Below the pieces are notes generated by a model. That model searched no databases, had not been told where the DNA came from, and saw only the letters and a program-made list of their open reading frames with translations. A stretch of DNA of 64,000 bases from Pseudomonas mendocina (GTDB lineage Bacteria > Pseudomonadota > Gammaproteobacteria > Pseudomonadales > Pseudomonadaceae). Positions 45,938-54,522 of the stretch are shown here, in pieces (within the stretch, counting starts at the first letter, position 1; each line of letters begins with the position of its first letter). Made by a program: the position numbers and the translations under genes. The stretch is from the NCBI RefSeq assembly GCF_900636545.1, contig NZ_LR134290.1, positions 620,001 through 684,000 on the forward strand. Direction: 5' to 3'.

Positions 45938-46200
45938 TTTCTCTGCCTGATGAAGGCCGCGATGCTGGCAATGCTGTTGAGAATGCGTCGGCCATCCTTT
46001 GCGCCTTCGATGCGCACGCCATAGCGCTGCTGAAGGGCCAACGAGACCTGCAGGGCATCGAGGCTGTCCATGGCGATTCGACTCTGCTGGCCGAACAACG
46101 GCTCGTCATTGGCGATGCTCTGCCAGTCTATGTCGTCTTCCTTGTCGCATTCACGGATCAGCAGCTGCTTGAGTTCTTGTTCTAGTAATGTGTCGTCCAT
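45934..46200 (-). CDS. acyl carrier protein
   Basis: 88 aa acidic helical protein with the phosphopantetheine attachment Ser in AMDSLDALQVSL (DSL motif, about residue 45). It carries growing polyene or resorcinol chains. It overlaps the ABC permease gene upstream by 19 nt and the ketosynthase downstream by 4 nt. Other ACPs of the pathway are probably beyond position 64000. Confidence 0.85.
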   Translation of the reverse strand: MDDTLLEQELKQLLIRECDKEDDIDWQSIANDEPLFGQQSRIAMDSLDALQVSLALQQRYGVRIEGAKDGRRILNSIASIAAFIRQRK

Positions 46201-47372
46201 TGCGTTTGCTGCACTCGTTTGCGGAACAGGTAAAGCCCGCCACCGCCCAGCACCAGGGCGAACAGCAGAAGACGGGCACAGTCAGGGGCGATATCGGCCA
46301 GGCTGCCCTGGCCCACCAGCAGGGTCAGGAAGGCGTCCAGCGCCCAGCTCATCGGTGAAATTTCCGCCAGTTGGCTCATGGCCTCGGGCATCACGCTCTT
46401 GGGCACCATGATGCCGCCGATCGCGGCGAGGATGATATTGATGCCGCCCCCCAGCAGCAACGCCTGCTCGCCACTGCGCGCCAGTGAAGCCAGGAACAGT
46501 CCCAGGCTACAGGCGGCCAGGCTCAGGCTGAGTGCCAGCAGCAAGTAAGCTGCAGGGGCGCCCGGCAGGCTCAGGCCACTGAGTCCGAGCAAGGGCAGTA
46601 CATGTATGCCGATAGTCAGCAGCAAGGCGAATTGCACCAGATTGATGGCCACGTAGGGCAGCAACTTGCTCAGCACCAGGATGCTAGGGCTCAGTCCCAG
46701 CGCGCGGAATCGCAGCAGGGCACCGCTTTGTTGTTCCCGCTGGAAACCACCGGCCATCGGCAGGGCGACGAAGAACATGCCGAAGATCAGCCAGGCCGGC
46801 ACGCTCAGCTGGCTGGCGTTGGCTTTGCCGCTCAGCTCGCCGCTGGCCAGCACCTGCAGTTCGCTGATCTGGCTTTGGGTGCGCTGGCGGATCAGTTGCA
46901 GGCGCTGCTCTGCATCCATGTCTTGCGGCAGGGCGTCGCCGTCTTCCAGGTAGGCGAGCAGGCGGGTCTGGGCCAGAGCAATGTTGACGGCGGCGCGCAG
47001 GCGCTGCCGGGTCTGCTTGTCGATGCGCGCGGGATAGCTCAGTGCAGGGCCGATATGCGGTGTGTCCAGCAGCGTCTCGTTGAAGTCTTCGGCAAGGATG
47101 ATGTGCGGCAGGGCCTCATCGCTGTTGGCGAGCACCCGGCTGCCGGGCAACTGCTCCTGCAAGGCTTGCCGGAAAAACAGACTGGCCTCGCTTTGCTGTG
47201 GGGCTTCGAGCACCAGGTCCAGAGGCGGTGCTTCGTCGCGCAGGTAATTGGACAAGGCTGCCGCCATCAGCACGAGAAACAGGATCGGCATGATGAACAG
47301 CACGGCCAGTGCATGCGGGTCGCGCAGCAGCAGCAGGCATTCCTTGCGGATCAGCGCCAGCATCGGGCTCAC
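46182..47372 (-). CDS. ABC-2 type exporter permease
   Basis: Inner-membrane permease, 396 aa. It has one N-terminal helix (LAVLFIMPILFLVLMAAAL), a large extracytoplasmic domain (about residues 45-190), and five helices in the C-terminal half (ending around LLLFALVLGGGGLYLF). This is the DrrB/YhhJ-like ABC-2 layout. Its partner ATPase is directly upstream with a 4-nt overlap. It probably exports a product or intermediate of the cluster. Confidence 0.87.
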   Translation of the reverse strand: MSPMLALIRKECLLLLRDPHALAVLFIMPILFLVLMAAALSNYLRDEAPPLDLVLEAPQQSEASLFFRQALQEQLPGSRVLANSDEALPHIILAEDFNETLLDTPHIGPALSYPARIDKQTRQRLRAAVNIALAQTRLLAYLEDGDALPQDMDAEQRLQLIRQRTQSQISELQVLASGELSGKANASQLSVPAWLIFGMFFVALPMAGGFQREQQSGALLRFRALGLSPSILVLSKLLPYVAINLVQFALLLTIGIHVLPLLGLSGLSLPGAPAAYLLLALSLSLAACSLGLFLASLARSGEQALLLGGGINIILAAIGGIMVPKSVMPEAMSQLAEISPMSWALDAFLTLLVGQGSLADIAPDCARLLLFALVLGGGGLYLFRKRVQQTQWTTHY

Positions 47373-48253
47373 AGGCGGCCTCCGTTGAGGCTCAGGTAGA
47401 GTTGCTCCAGCGAGGGGCGGCCGAAGCGTAACAGGCTCGGCGGAGTCGGCTGCGCGGCGATGAACTGAGTGATTGCCAGTAATTGCTGACTGTCCAGATT
47501 GTCGATGCGTAGGCCAGTGGGTAGCGCATCGGCGTTCAGTTGCAGTTGGCCAAGCAGTGCCTCAAAACCTTCGGGAACCTGTTCTGGCCATTCCAGCAGC
47601 AGCCCGTGTCCGCCATCGAGCAGTTGCTGTTTATCAACGTCGAGGCGCACCCGGCCTTCGTGCAGCAGCAGGATGCGTCCGGCAACCCGCTCAACCTCGT
47701 CCAAGTAGTGGCTGGTGTAGATCACGCCATGGCCCTCGTCGGTCAGTCGCGCGACGGCATCCAGCAGCAACTGCCGGCTGCCGGCGTCGACACCGACGGT
47801 GGCTTCATCGAATAGATATAGGCGCGCAGGTTGCAGCAGCCCGATGGCGAAATTCAGTCGCCGTTGCTCGCCGCCGGAAAGGCGCGCGGCGCGGCGTTGC
47901 AGCTTGTCTTCGAGGGCGCTGCTGGCGATGCACAACTCCAGACGCTGGCGGCGCTGGGCACCGTGCAGGCGGTAGAGATCGGCGAACAGCGCGAGGTTCT
48001 CGGCCACCGTCAGCTCGGCGTAGAACGCCAGTTGTTGCGGCACCAGGCCAAGGCTGCGCGGCCCGTCCCAGCGAATTTCACCCTGCTGCACGGCCAGGGT
48101 ATCGCTGAGCAGGGCGAGCAGCGTGGTCTTGCCAGCACCGTTACTGCCGAGCAGGCCCAGGCATTGGCCTTCCTGCAGTTGCAGGTCGATGCCATGCAGG
48201 GCGAAGGTGTCTGCGCACGGGTAGCGGAAACTGACGCCGCGTAGCTCAAGCAC
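47369..48253 (-). CDS. ABC-2 type exporter ATP-binding protein
   Basis: Cytoplasmic ATPase, 294 aa from a GTG at 48253, overlapping the dehydratase stop by 8 nt. A 9-codon longer in-frame start exists at 48280 but has no family support. Walker A is GSNGAGKTTL, the signature LSGGEQRRL, Walker B YLFDEATVGVD, and the switch His is in IYTSHYLDE. The C-terminal 80 residues follow the CcmA-type exporter layout. It works with the permease at 46182-47372. Confidence 0.87.
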   Translation of the reverse strand: MLELRGVSFRYPCADTFALHGIDLQLQEGQCLGLLGSNGAGKTTLLALLSDTLAVQQGEIRWDGPRSLGLVPQQLAFYAELTVAENLALFADLYRLHGAQRRQRLELCIASSALEDKLQRRAARLSGGEQRRLNFAIGLLQPARLYLFDEATVGVDAGSRQLLLDAVARLTDEGHGVIYTSHYLDEVERVAGRILLLHEGRVRLDVDKQQLLDGGHGLLLEWPEQVPEGFEALLGQLQLNADALPTGLRIDNLDSQQLLAITQFIAAQPTPPSLLRFGRPSLEQLYLSLNGGRL

Positions 48254-48650
48254 GGACGAGTACCAGCAGCAGTTTGCCATCCAGCAGTGCCTGGCTGCCG
48301 GCCTGGATGGCGAAAGCGTAGAGCGCGCCGGCCGGGCTCAGCGCTTCCTGCCGCGCACTGATCAACAGCGGTTCTTCGCGCGCTGTGACCGGGTGCAGGT
48401 GGAGCTGAGAAAGTTTGCCGACCAGGGCCATTTCAATGGCATCCGCTTCGCCGTATAGGGCACCATGTGCGGCGCAAAGCTGGGCCGCAGCTTCGAACAG
48501 CAGGCAAGGCGAGGCATTTTCGCCAAGCTTGTCGAGGTGATGCCAGGCGCTGAGACCGCGGATAGTGAGGTTGTCGTGATCGACCAATGCATCCAGCCAG
48601 AGAGCATCGCCCTGGTGCGGCAGCAGTGTGTGCAGTTGGGTGCGATCCAT
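48246..48650 (-). CDS. hot-dog fold 3-hydroxyacyl-ACP dehydratase (ApeI-like)
   Basis: 134 aa protein of the predicted 3-hydroxyacyl-ACP dehydratase hot-dog family. The N-terminal LLPHQGDALWLDAL is the FabA/FabZ His-containing motif, and the central helix LLFEAAAQLCAAHGAL is the hot-dog helix. In aryl polyene systems two related dehydratases form a heterodimer, and the second candidate here is at 52850-53323. It is the first gene of this minus-strand block, 63 bp from the divergent methyltransferase gene at 48714, so a promoter lies between them. Confidence 0.8.
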   Translation of the reverse strand: MDRTQLHTLLPHQGDALWLDALVDHDNLTIRGLSAWHHLDKLGENASPCLLFEAAAQLCAAHGALYGEADAIEMALVGKLSQLHLHPVTAREEPLLISARQEALSPAGALYAFAIQAGSQALLDGKLLLVLVRA

Positions 48651-48713
48651 GGCGGGCGGTCAGGAAATTTGGGCGACGCAGTGTAACAGAGGCGAGGACA
48701 GAGGGAGGATGGC

Positions 48714-49268
48714 GTGACGATCTGGCAGTGGCTGGCTTTTGGGACGATCAGCGGGGTGCTGGTGGGAATTTCCTGGCGTACGCTGGGCAATCCGCGTAGC
48801 CACGGGTTCTACCGTTTTCTCGCTTGGGAGGCGATGGCGGTGATGCTGGTGCTCAACGCTGAGTCCTGGTTTGGCGACCGCGGCGAATGGAACCAGCGCA
48901 TCGCCTGGGTTGTGCTCAGCCTTTCGCTGCTGGTGCTGTTCGCCGGGATCTACCAGATGCGCCGCTTCGGCAACGCCGGAACACAACGCCAGGATGAGGA
49001 GCTGTTCGCCTTCGAGCGCACCTCGCAATTGGTGACAGGCGGCATCTTCCACTATATCCGGCATCCCATGTACTGCTCGTTGCTGTTGCTGGCGTGGGGA
49101 ATAGCCTTCAAGCGTATCGATGCGCTGATCGTGTTGCTGGCGCTGCTCTCCAGTGTGCTGCTGTGGTGCTCGGCGCGCTGCGAGGAGCGCGAGTGCCTGG
49201 CCTATTTCGGTGATGCCTACCGCGAGTACATGGGGCGTACGCGAATGTTCGTGCCGTACGTGTTCTGA
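48714..49268 (+). CDS. isoprenylcysteine carboxyl methyltransferase (ICMT)-family membrane methyltransferase
   Basis: 184 aa integral membrane protein with five hydrophobic segments. Near the C-terminus it has the ICMT/PEMT signature GGIFHYIRHPMYCSLLL and the acidic CEERECLAYFGDAYREYM, which bind SAM and the acceptor. The start is the GTG at 48714. It stands alone on the plus strand within the pigment locus. O-methylation of a membrane-embedded polyene is possible, but lipid or unrelated substrates cannot be excluded. Confidence 0.78.
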   Translation: MTIWQWLAFGTISGVLVGISWRTLGNPRSHGFYRFLAWEAMAVMLVLNAESWFGDRGEWNQRIAWVVLSLSLLVLFAGIYQMRRFGNAGTQRQDEELFAFERTSQLVTGGIFHYIRHPMYCSLLLLAWGIAFKRIDALIVLLALLSSVLLWCSARCEERECLAYFGDAYREYMGRTRMFVPYVF

Positions 49269-49274
49269 GCGGGA

Positions 49275-49868
49275 TCAGTCTGAAGCCTGATTTTCCAGCA
49301 GAAGTTTCTGGTAAGCACGTTGATAGTCTTCATAGCCGAGCTTCTGCTGTTGCAGCTCGCGTATCTGCTCATCCAAGCTTTTACTACGTATCGCCGGAGT
49401 GTTTTCGTGTCGCGTCTCAGTGGGTCCGGTGGCGCTTAGTTGTGAACTCGCCAGTAACTCGTCGATGACCGGGTCGATCTTGCTCTTGGTTCCCTGCCAT
49501 TTCATCAGCGATAAACCGCCTTTGCCGCGTAGGTGGTAGTTGGCCTTAGCCAGGGTTTGACGACGTGGGCCGAGAATGGTGATTTCAGCGGTGGAAAGAT
49601 ACGGCGCCATGTCCCATGAACGGCGGGCTGTGTAGGTCACCACATAGGGGCATCGCTCTCGGGGAATTTTCGCGTACAGCTGTGTCTCGATGCCATGTCT
49701 GGCGAATCCCTCTTGCAGCACCGCTACGAAATCACTGACTTGAACCTTTGGGTTCTCCTCGATGCACATCTGATCCGCTGCGCTTTGCAGTGGCGTGACT
49801 TGCGTGGAGGTGCAGCCGACCAGCGTGGCGGCGGCAAGTAAGGGTAAAGAGAAACGAACGGGCAGCAT
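49275..49868 (-). CDS. predicted lipoprotein, Sbal_3080-like
   Basis: 197 aa from the ATG at 49868, preceded by AAGGAAG. The signal peptide ends in the lipobox LVGCTS (about residue 19). The mature part has conserved-looking CIEENPKV and RRSWDMAPYLSTAEITI blocks and an unstructured tail with many Gln/Glu. It resembles the small Sbal_3080-type lipoproteins of gamma-proteobacteria, of unknown function. It forms a trio with the next two genes, which are not typical aryl polyene genes. Confidence 0.65.
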   Translation of the reverse strand: MLPVRFSLPLLAAATLVGCTSTQVTPLQSAADQMCIEENPKVQVSDFVAVLQEGFARHGIETQLYAKIPRERCPYVVTYTARRSWDMAPYLSTAEITILGPRRQTLAKANYHLRGKGGLSLMKWQGTKSKIDPVIDELLASSQLSATGPTETRHENTPAIRSKSLDEQIRELQQQKLGYEDYQRAYQKLLLENQASD

Positions 49869-49932
49869 GGGCAATGGTCTTCCTTGGATAAACAAAGGCC
49901 ACCGTGAGGTGGCCTTTGCTACTGGTGAGCGA

Positions 49933-50373
49933 TTACTTCACCTTGGCGTATTTGGCCTTCAGTGCGACGCCGGCCATGATGGCGCCGGCATGGCACTCGT
50001 ATTTGCTGTCGTCGCGGTATTCCTTGTTCTTGTAGTTGCTGGCAAGGTCGACCACGGCATTGGCGCCTGCGGCCTTGGCCGAGTTCTGCAGTTTGATCAG
50101 CGCCGATTGCAGAACCCAGCTGCAGGCTTCCTCATCGCTCTTGTTGAAGGCGTTGGTCTTCTGGCTGGTGGTGACATTGGCGTTGATGATCTGAGCACCG
50201 GCCGGGGTTTTGTTCAGGTAGAACTTCACCGAACCGTCGAGGCGGCCAGCCTGGGTGGCTTCGTTGACCACCGACTGGAAGTCGAGGAAGTGTGCGGTAT
50301 CGCGCGCCTGGCTGAGGCCGGGTAGCAGGGCGACGGACAGAAGTGCGGCAGTGGTCCAGATTTTTGCTTTCAT
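49933..50373 (-). CDS. small exported protein often mislabelled excinuclease subunit
   Basis: 146 aa from the ATG at 50373. A signal peptide (MKAKIWTTAALLSVALLPGLSQA) precedes a mature domain with AGRLDGSVKFYL, CSWVLQSALIKLQNSAKAAGANAVVDLASNY and a C-terminal YECHAGAIMAGVALKA. The domain is a YbjQ-like heteromeric fold variant, and the two Cys could form a disulfide. Databases tend to call such proteins excinuclease ATPase subunit, but no ATPase motif exists. It probably cooperates with its lipoprotein neighbours. Confidence 0.65.
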   Translation of the reverse strand: MKAKIWTTAALLSVALLPGLSQARDTAHFLDFQSVVNEATQAGRLDGSVKFYLNKTPAGAQIINANVTTSQKTNAFNKSDEEACSWVLQSALIKLQNSAKAAGANAVVDLASNYKNKEYRDDSKYECHAGAIMAGVALKAKYAKVK

Positions 50374-50471
50374 GGTTATCTCCTTGAATATCACTGTATG
50401 TAAAAGCTCGTTCAACGTCTGCTGCGCGTAGGCCTGTCGTGTAGAACAGGCCTTTACCTACCTGGCACCTT

Positions 50472-50864
50472 CTAGAAGGAAGCCCTGTTCAGTTCCTGCT
50501 GGATGCTGCGATCCAGATTATGAATCCACTTGTTGTAGTTGCGGTGGATCTTGCCGTTCTTGTAGCCGAGGTTCTGGCTATCGCGATAACGAATCGAGTA
50601 GCTCGATGCACTGTAGGGAATGGTGATCTCGGCCTGGTGGCTGCGGCGCTGGATCATCGCCATGATGTTGCCGCGGTCGGCACGCTCGACCGTCCATTGG
50701 CGGCTCTGCAGACCGGCGAGAATGGCCCGGCGCATATCATCCTCGCTTCGCACCGCAACCACTGGTGTGCGGTTCTCAATGTTCATCACCGGTTTCGACG
50801 TACAGGCCGCGACGCCGAGCAGCAGGGCGAGAATAAGACCAAAGCGAGTGAAACGAGACATCAT
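50472..50864 (-). CDS. small predicted lipoprotein
   Basis: 130 aa. The lipobox is GVAACTS around residue 21. The mature part is a compact alpha/beta domain (AILAGLQSRQWTVERADRGNIMAMIQRRSHQAEITIPY) followed by YNKWIHNLDRSIQQELN. I do not recognise the function. Similar domains occur in small Pseudomonas lipoproteins. It is 24 bp downstream of the ketosynthase gene on the same strand and could be read from the polyene operon. Confidence 0.65.
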   Translation of the reverse strand: MMSRFTRFGLILALLLGVAACTSKPVMNIENRTPVVAVRSEDDMRRAILAGLQSRQWTVERADRGNIMAMIQRRSHQAEITIPYSASSYSIRYRDSQNLGYKNGKIHRNYNKWIHNLDRSIQQELNRASF

Positions 50865-50887
50865 CCGTGTTCCTTGTCAGTTGAAGA

Positions 50888-52114
50888 TCAGTGCCAGCGC
50901 TTGAAGATCAGCGAGGTGTTCACGCCACCGAAGGCGAAGTTGTTGTTCATCACGTACTCGTGGCTCATCTGGCGGAACTCGCCGCGCAGGTAGTCCAGCT
51001 CGCCACAAGCCGGATCGATGGCATCCAGGTTGTGGGTGTGCACGTAACTGTCCTGGTTCATCATCTCGATGCTGAACCAGGACTCCAGTGCGCCGCAGGC
51101 GCCCAATGTGTGGCCGAAATAACTTTTCTGCGAGCTGATGGGCATGCGCGGGCCGAACAGGCTGCTGGTGGCCAGGGTTTCGGCCACGTCGCCCTGCTCG
51201 GTCGCGGTGCCATGGCCGTTGACGTAACCGATGGCGGAAGGTTCCAGGCCGGCGTCATCGAGCGCCAACTGCATGGCGCCGCGCATGGTCTCCTGTACCG
51301 GCTTGGTGGCGTGCTGGCCGTCTGAGTTGCAGCCGAAACCGACGATTTCGGCATGGATGGTGGCGCCACGGGCCAGGGCGTGCTCCAGTTCTTCCAGAAC
51401 CAGAATGCCGGCGCCTTCGCCGATCACCAGGCCGTCGCGGCCGCTGTCGTAGGGGCGTGGGCTAGTGTGCGGGGCGTCGTTCTTCAGGCTGGTGGCGTAG
51501 AGCGCATCGAAGACCATGGCCTCGGTCGGGCACAGCTCTTCGGCGCCACCGGCGAGCATCATCTTCAGACGGCCGAACTTGATCGCCTCGTAGGCATAGC
51601 CGATGCCCTGGCTGCCGCTGGTGCAGGCACTGGAGGTCGGGATCAGACGACCCTTGAGGCCGAAGAAGATGCTGATATTGGCCGCGGTGGTGTGCGGCAT
51701 CATGCGGATGTAGGAGTTGGCGTTGAGGCCGTCGGCCACCGAGTTCAGCAGCATGTTGCCGAAGGCCTTGACCTCCTCGGTGCTGCCGGTGGACGAGCCG
51801 CAGGCCACGCCCATGCGCCCGTCGGCGATGCACGGATCGCCGAGCAGGCCGGCGTGTTCCAGCGCGCGCTCGGCGGCGAACACCGCCAGCTTGGATACCC
51901 GGCCCATGCTGCGGGTCTGCTTGCGATTCCAGTGCTTGGGCTGGACGAAGTCGTCCACCGGTCCACCCAGACGGGTATTGAGCTCGGTGAAACGATCCCA
52001 TTCGTCCATACGGCGGATACCACTTTTGCCGGCTTTGAACGCGGCCGAGATGGTTGGCCAGTCGCTGCCCAGCGAGGTGATGCCGGCCATGCCGGTAACT
52101 ACTACACGTTTCAT
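50888..52114 (-). CDS. beta-ketoacyl-ACP synthase (ApeR-like)
   Basis: FabF-type condensing enzyme, 408 aa. The start MKRVVVTGMAGITSLGSDW at 52114 overlaps the ketoreductase stop (TGATG). Nucleophile: SSACTSGSQ. His residues: VNGHGTATEQGD and QKSYFGHTLGACG. The C-terminal NNNFAFGGVNTSL is standard. It is the last enzyme of the block 54522-50888, whose order ketosynthase, dehydratase, ketoreductase, ketosynthase matches the apeO-P-Q-R order of aryl polyene loci as I recall it. Confidence 0.88.
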   Translation of the reverse strand: MKRVVVTGMAGITSLGSDWPTISAAFKAGKSGIRRMDEWDRFTELNTRLGGPVDDFVQPKHWNRKQTRSMGRVSKLAVFAAERALEHAGLLGDPCIADGRMGVACGSSTGSTEEVKAFGNMLLNSVADGLNANSYIRMMPHTTAANISIFFGLKGRLIPTSSACTSGSQGIGYAYEAIKFGRLKMMLAGGAEELCPTEAMVFDALYATSLKNDAPHTSPRPYDSGRDGLVIGEGAGILVLEELEHALARGATIHAEIVGFGCNSDGQHATKPVQETMRGAMQLALDDAGLEPSAIGYVNGHGTATEQGDVAETLATSSLFGPRMPISSQKSYFGHTLGACGALESWFSIEMMNQDSYVHTHNLDAIDPACGELDYLRGEFRQMSHEYVMNNNFAFGGVNTSLIFKRWH

Positions 52115-52857
52115 CAGCACAGACCGCCATTCACTGCGAGAACCTGGCGGGTAATGTACGCCGCCTCGCTGGACATCAGGAAGTTCACCGCACCGGCGAC
52201 TTCCTCCGGGGTGCCCATGCGCGCTGCCGGAATCATCTTGAGAATTTCCTCCACCGGCACCAACTCGTCGAGAATCTCGGTGTCGATCAGGCCGGGTGCC
52301 ACGCAGTTCACGGTGATCTTGCGCTTGGCCAGTTCGATCGCCAGGGCCTTGGCGGCGCCGATCACGCCGGCCTTGGAGGCGCTGTAGTTGACCTGACCGC
52401 GGTTGCCGACCAGCCCCGACACCGAGGTGATGCAGACGATACGGCCTGGCGCGCGACGGCGGATCATCGGCATGGTCAGTGGGTGCAGTACGTTGTAGAA
52501 ACCGTCCAGGTTGGTACGCAGCACCTGATCCCAGTCGTCTTCGGAGAGCACCGGGAAGGCGCCATCGCGGGTTAGGCCGGCGTTGCATACCACGCCGTAG
52601 TAGGCACCATGGGCCTCGATATCGGCTTCCAGCGCTTCGCGGCAGGCTGCGCGGTCGGACACGTCGAATTGCAGGATGCGCGCCTGGCGGCCCAGTTCGG
52701 CGATCTGCGCCTGTACGGCTTCGGCCTCATCGCGGCGCGAGCGGCAGTGCAGGACGATGTCATGGCCCGAACGCGCCAGGCGCAGGGCGATGGCGCGGCC
52801 GATGCCACGGCTGGAGCCGGTGACCAGTACGGTGGCGGCGGAAGTAGTTTCAGTCAT
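52114..52857 (-). CDS. 3-oxoacyl-ACP reductase (ApeQ-like, FabG family)
   Basis: NADPH-dependent ketoreductase of the polyene elongation cycle, 247 aa from the ATG at 52857. The Rossmann motif is TGSSRGIGR and NAG is in VVCNAGLT. Catalytic Ser lies in ITSVSG and Tyr/Lys in VNYSASKAG. The family tail is TRQVLAVNGG. The start lies inside the 3' end of the dehydratase gene (8 nt overlap) and the stop overlaps the ketosynthase start. These overlaps show a tightly coupled operon. Confidence 0.92.
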   Translation of the reverse strand: MTETTSAATVLVTGSSRGIGRAIALRLARSGHDIVLHCRSRRDEAEAVQAQIAELGRQARILQFDVSDRAACREALEADIEAHGAYYGVVCNAGLTRDGAFPVLSEDDWDQVLRTNLDGFYNVLHPLTMPMIRRRAPGRIVCITSVSGLVGNRGQVNYSASKAGVIGAAKALAIELAKRKITVNCVAPGLIDTEILDELVPVEEILKMIPAARMGTPEEVAGAVNFLMSSEAAYITRQVLAVNGGLC

Positions 52858-53323
52858 GGGATTGTTCTTGCGATTCTTGTGGCTCTTGTAAATAGACCGC
52901 CGGTTGTGGCGGACGGAACACATTGAGGCGGGCTTCGGCCTGGATGTCGGGGCCTTGCAGGTGGCATTCGAACACGCCCATGCCGTTGTCGTCCTGCAGC
53001 GAGCACAGGGCGCGGATGCGCAGTTCGCTGCCGGCTGGAAAGTACTCGACGTTGCAGGCGTACTTGCGTGTGCCAAGCAGGAATCCCAGTTCCACCGGCA
53101 GGCCTGCGCGTCTGGCCTGGATGCCGGCGAAGGCGGCGATGGCCTGCGCCATCAGCTCGATACCGGTCCAGGCTGGCAGATTGCCGTCGGCATCGCTGAG
53201 CAGGCCATCCGGACGCACCACGAGGCGCACCTCGATCGCTTCCGTATCGCAGCTCAACACTTCGTCGAGCAGCACCATGTTGCCGGCATGGGGCACCAGT
53301 TCGGCGACGGGCCAGAGTTTCAT
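52850..53323 (-). CDS. hot-dog fold 3-hydroxyacyl-ACP dehydratase (ApeP-like)
   Basis: 157 aa. The LVPHAGNMVLLDEVLS N-terminus carries the catalytic-type His, and the hot-dog helix is AWTGIELMAQAIAAFAGIQAR (Glu in the second motif). The GFLLGTRKYACNV strand is typical of ApeP-like dehydratases. It introduces trans double bonds in the polyene, probably with the paralogue at 48246-48650. It overlaps the upstream ketosynthase by 4 nt and the downstream ketoreductase by 8 nt. Confidence 0.88.
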   Translation of the reverse strand: MKLWPVAELVPHAGNMVLLDEVLSCDTEAIEVRLVVRPDGLLSDADGNLPAWTGIELMAQAIAAFAGIQARRAGLPVELGFLLGTRKYACNVEYFPAGSELRIRALCSLQDDNGMGVFECHLQGPDIQAEARLNVFRPPQPAVYLQEPQESQEQSHD

Positions 53324-54522
53324 GGCGCATCCCCCAGAATTAGGGCGACATTGTTGCCGCCAAAGGCGAAGGAGTTGCTCATCAGATGGCGGCCCTGTTT
53401 GCGCGGAAGCTGGGCACCGGCTTGGACGAGCTCGATCGGTGCCAGTTCGGGATCGCGCTGTCCGTCCCAGAGGTGCGGTGGCAGCAGTCCGTCACGGTTG
53501 TACTCGCTCAGCGTCAGCCAGCAGAAGGCCGCCTCCAGTGCACCTGCGGCGCCCAGGGTGTGGCCGGTCATGGGCTTGCTCGACGAGCAAGGCAGGCCGT
53601 TGGGGAACATGGCGTGCACCGCTTTGCTCTCCATCGCGTCGTTGTGGCGGGTGGCAGTGCCGTGCAGGTTTAGGTAGTCGATCCGATCCGGCGTCAGGCC
53701 GGCGCTGGCCAGGGCCTTCTCCATGGCGGCTCGGGCGCCGACCCCTTCTGGATGTGGGGCGGAAATATGGTGGGCATCGGACGTGGCGCCACCGCCGAAG
53801 AAGGCGATGGGCGCAGGTTCGCGCGTCATCAGGAACAGGGCCGCCGCTTCGCCGATATTGATGCCGTTGCGATTTACCGAGAACGGATTGCAGGGCTCGG
53901 CGGAAACCGCCTCCAGCGATGAGAATCCATTAAGGGTGAGGCGGCACAGGCTGTCCACGCCGCCGCAGATCACCGCGTCGCACAGGCCCATGCGCAGCAG
54001 GCGATGGGCGCTGAGCAGGGCGCGGGCGCTGGATGTGCAGGCGGTGGACTGGCAGTAGACCGGGCCATTCAATTTCAGCCAGTCCGCCAGGAAGTTCGCT
54101 GGCGCGGCCATCTCCTGCTGGATGTAGTCGTACTCGGCTGGCAGCTCGCCATCGTCGAGCTGGCGCCCGATATGCTCGCCCGCTTCGCGAATGCCCGAGG
54201 TGCTCGTACCCAGCACCAGGCCGACGCGGTGAGCACCATGGCGGGCGATGGCAGCGCGTAGTTCGGGCTCGATCTGCAGCGCGGCTGCAAGCAGCAGTTG
54301 GTTGTTGCGACTGTGCGAGCGCTCGAAACCAGCTGGCATGGCTGGCAGATCGGCATGCACGGCACCGACCGTCAGGCAGCGTTCACTGACCCAGCCGTCT
54401 TCGGCACGCATGCCCGAGGTGTCGCCGGCGAACAGCGCATCGGCAACGGCCTGCTTGCCTTCGCCCAGGGCGCAGATCACGCCGAGTGCATTGAGGTAGC
54501 CGGGGGTAGGGGCACGGGACAT
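53320..54522 (-). CDS. beta-ketoacyl-ACP synthase (ApeO-like)
   Basis: 400 aa condensing enzyme from the ATG at 54522, which overlaps the DUF3261 stop as TGATG. Active Cys: QSTACTSSARA. His: LHGTATRHND and SKPMTGHTLGAAG. The C-terminal loop is SNSFAFGGNN. In characterised aryl polyene pathways ApeO works with a chain-length-factor-like partner, for which the candidate here is the cysteine-less protein at 44277-44831. Confidence 0.88.
   Translation of the reverse strand: MSRAPTPGYLNALGVICALGEGKQAVADALFAGDTSGMRAEDGWVSERCLTVGAVHADLPAMPAGFERSHSRNNQLLLAAALQIEPELRAAIARHGAHRVGLVLGTSTSGIREAGEHIGRQLDDGELPAEYDYIQQEMAAPANFLADWLKLNGPVYCQSTACTSSARALLSAHRLLRMGLCDAVICGGVDSLCRLTLNGFSSLEAVSAEPCNPFSVNRNGINIGEAAALFLMTREPAPIAFFGGGATSDAHHISAPHPEGVGARAAMEKALASAGLTPDRIDYLNLHGTATRHNDAMESKAVHAMFPNGLPCSSSKPMTGHTLGAAGALEAAFCWLTLSEYNRDGLLPPHLWDGQRDPELAPIELVQAGAQLPRKQGRHLMSNSFAFGGNNVALILGDAP

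Noticed and set aside
50888..52588. 566-aa reading of the ApeR-like ketosynthase
   Set aside because: The extra N-terminal part is antisense-like low-complexity sequence in the ketoreductase gene; the conserved start MKRVVVTGM is at 52114.
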